Positions 26,669 through 27,480 of a DNA stretch of 27,480 nt are shown piece by piece (the stretch's first letter is position 1; each line of letters starts with the position of its first letter). Location: contig JAWQRN010000654.1 in the NCBI GenBank assembly GCA_033557685.1, positions 1 through 27,480 on the forward strand, given 5' to 3'. A program made the position numbers and the translations under genes. The DNA is from Sperchopsis tessellata. Taxonomy: Eukaryota; Arthropoda; Insecta; Coleoptera; Hydrophilidae. The notes below the pieces were generated by a model that worked only from the letters and a program-made list of their open reading frames with translations, did no database searches and was not told where the DNA came from.

Positions 26669-27480
26669 AATGCCGGCGTTTTGACCACTGTTGCAAAGGA
26701 CATTTTCACGGCGAGTGGTGTTACTTCAACGAATGAATTCACTGCAATGATCCAAACTAGCGCGTAGCCGTTGCGTTCGGGCAGTTGTTGCCGAGTGCAG
26801 GAGGAGAGAAATGAGAGAGAGTGTTTCGCCAAGCAATTGGTAGTTGAAAACCATTGTTCCTATTGGTATTGTTGGGGTGATTATAAACCTAAATAGCTTC
26901 TCAGAATTTTCTGGGAAAATAAGAAGCCTCCCAAGCTAAGACTTTAGTATCTTGGAACATAATGGTGTGACCTGTTTCATGACGACGTTCAGCCATAGCT
27001 GACTGAATAATGACCCAGACGAGTACAGCGTTTGTGCTCCTTTAAACGAATAGCAATCGTACGCTTAGTTTCTCCAATGTATACCTTACCACAGGAACAA
27101 GGGAACTGATAGACCCCTTCACTTTGCAATGGGATGACATTTTTTGAAGAAAGGAGAACGTGCGAAATCTTTTGTATTGGGTAGAATACTGTTTTGGTGT
27201 CAAATTTTCTTAGTACGTGGGCAATTTTGTCCGTCGTATTCTTGACGAATGGTAGATAAGCTGTTGCTTTCATCTTAGGAGTATTTCTGACAGTGATGGG
27301 GGGATTCCTGAAACGTCTTATTGACCTTTTGATGTCTGATAAAGTATATCCATTAGATAACCGCATCGGTGACTGAACGCAACTCTTGGGTAAGTAGAGT
27401 TGTGTTGCACAACTTGAAAGCTTGCTATACAAGCGAGTTAATTACAGACATTTTCTGACAGGGATGATGATGTGACATTG
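26669..27480 (-). pseudogene. Penelope-like element family A with GIY-YIG domain, partial
   Basis: Runs off the right edge. On the minus strand: a frame-shifted end of the reverse transcriptase region (SVINSLVYRAFKLCNTTLLT), RLSNGYTLSDIKRSIRRFRN, ATAYLPFVKNTTDKIAHVLR and KTVFYPIQKISHVLLSSKN. A well-preserved GIY-YIG domain follows: EGVYQFPCSCGKVYIGETKR, then TIAIRLKEHKR. GVY, CSC, YIG, the catalytic Arg (AIRLKEH) and the HKR are all present. A frameshift after LGHYSVS joins to AERRHETGHTIMFQDTKVLA, SYFPRKF. The nuclease domain would be intact, but frame breaks on both sides make the element inactive. The 3' end has a decayed hammerhead-like core (26675-26710). Confidence 0.85.
26675..26710 (-). 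ncRNA. Hammerhead-like core, family A, right copy (degenerate)
   Basis: CGTGAAAATGTCC...GGTCAAAACGCC. Both the GAAA box and stem II are damaged; recognisable only through its relatives at 341 and 4743. Confidence 0.3.

Noticed and set aside
1..27480. CRISPR arrays, prokaryotic operons, rRNA genes
   Set aside because: No regularly spaced repeats, no ribosome binding sites with long frames and no rRNA-like conserved blocks; the content is eukaryotic transposon relics.

Overview
The window is eukaryotic, AT-rich, gene-poor DNA, most likely from an insect or another arthropod. No prokaryotic signals are visible: no operons, Shine-Dalgarno sites, rRNA or CRISPR. Recognisable content is almost all decayed mobile elements: Penelope-like retroelements with GIY-YIG domains, several non-LTR retrotransposons, mariner, Tc1-like, pogo/Tigger and hAT relics, and a tRNA-derived SINE. 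Assignments come from reading translated motifs by eye. No search was run and I do not name a species.

Layout. 1-1.8 kb: fragments of two Penelope families (A and B), with B in inverted orientation. 1.8-2.8 kb: a Jockey-like LINE on the minus strand. 3.2-4.5 kb: a Tc1-like relic between inverted copies of a third Penelope-like 3' region (C). 4.7-5.8 kb: a family-A tail and an RTE-like LINE end. 7.2-8.2 kb: a LINE reverse transcriptase scrap and a hAT transposase relic. 8.18-11.93 kb: a 3.75 kb transposon with inverted ends and TA duplications that split the hAT relic; it carries an internally deleted mariner, a Tc1/Tc3-like transposase relic and tandem repeats. 13.5 kb: a Penelope-like 3' tail. 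13.74-15.75 kb: a nearly complete Tigger/pogo relic ending in a palindrome of two Tigger ends, followed by another Tc1-like relic to 16.6 kb. 17.8 kb: a LINE C-terminal scrap. 19.1-19.6 kb: direct repeats, one continuing into a copy of the first 90 bases of the window. 21.4-21.6 kb: a SINE. 21.9-23.3 kb: two family-B copies head to head. 24.2-25.3 kb: a LINE on the plus strand. 26.4 kb to the end: a mellifera-type mariner tail abutting a family-A Penelope element that runs off the right edge.

Possible host genes are few. The best is a 500-nt open terminal exon on the minus strand (21273-20774): a clear splice acceptor, 165 codons, eight cysteines, and AATAAA 10 nt after the stop. I do not recognise its family. 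A possible first coding exon (18722-18614, minus) and several micro-exon candidates (23486, 17290, 12922 on minus; 26011 on plus) have plausible splice sites and compatible phases but are weak.

The most interesting non-gene signal is a motif of about 35 nt that resembles a hammerhead ribozyme core. It occurs about ten times, at the 3' ends of at least three different Penelope-like families. Several copies share a paired substitution at positions equivalent to C3 and G8 of the hammerhead core.
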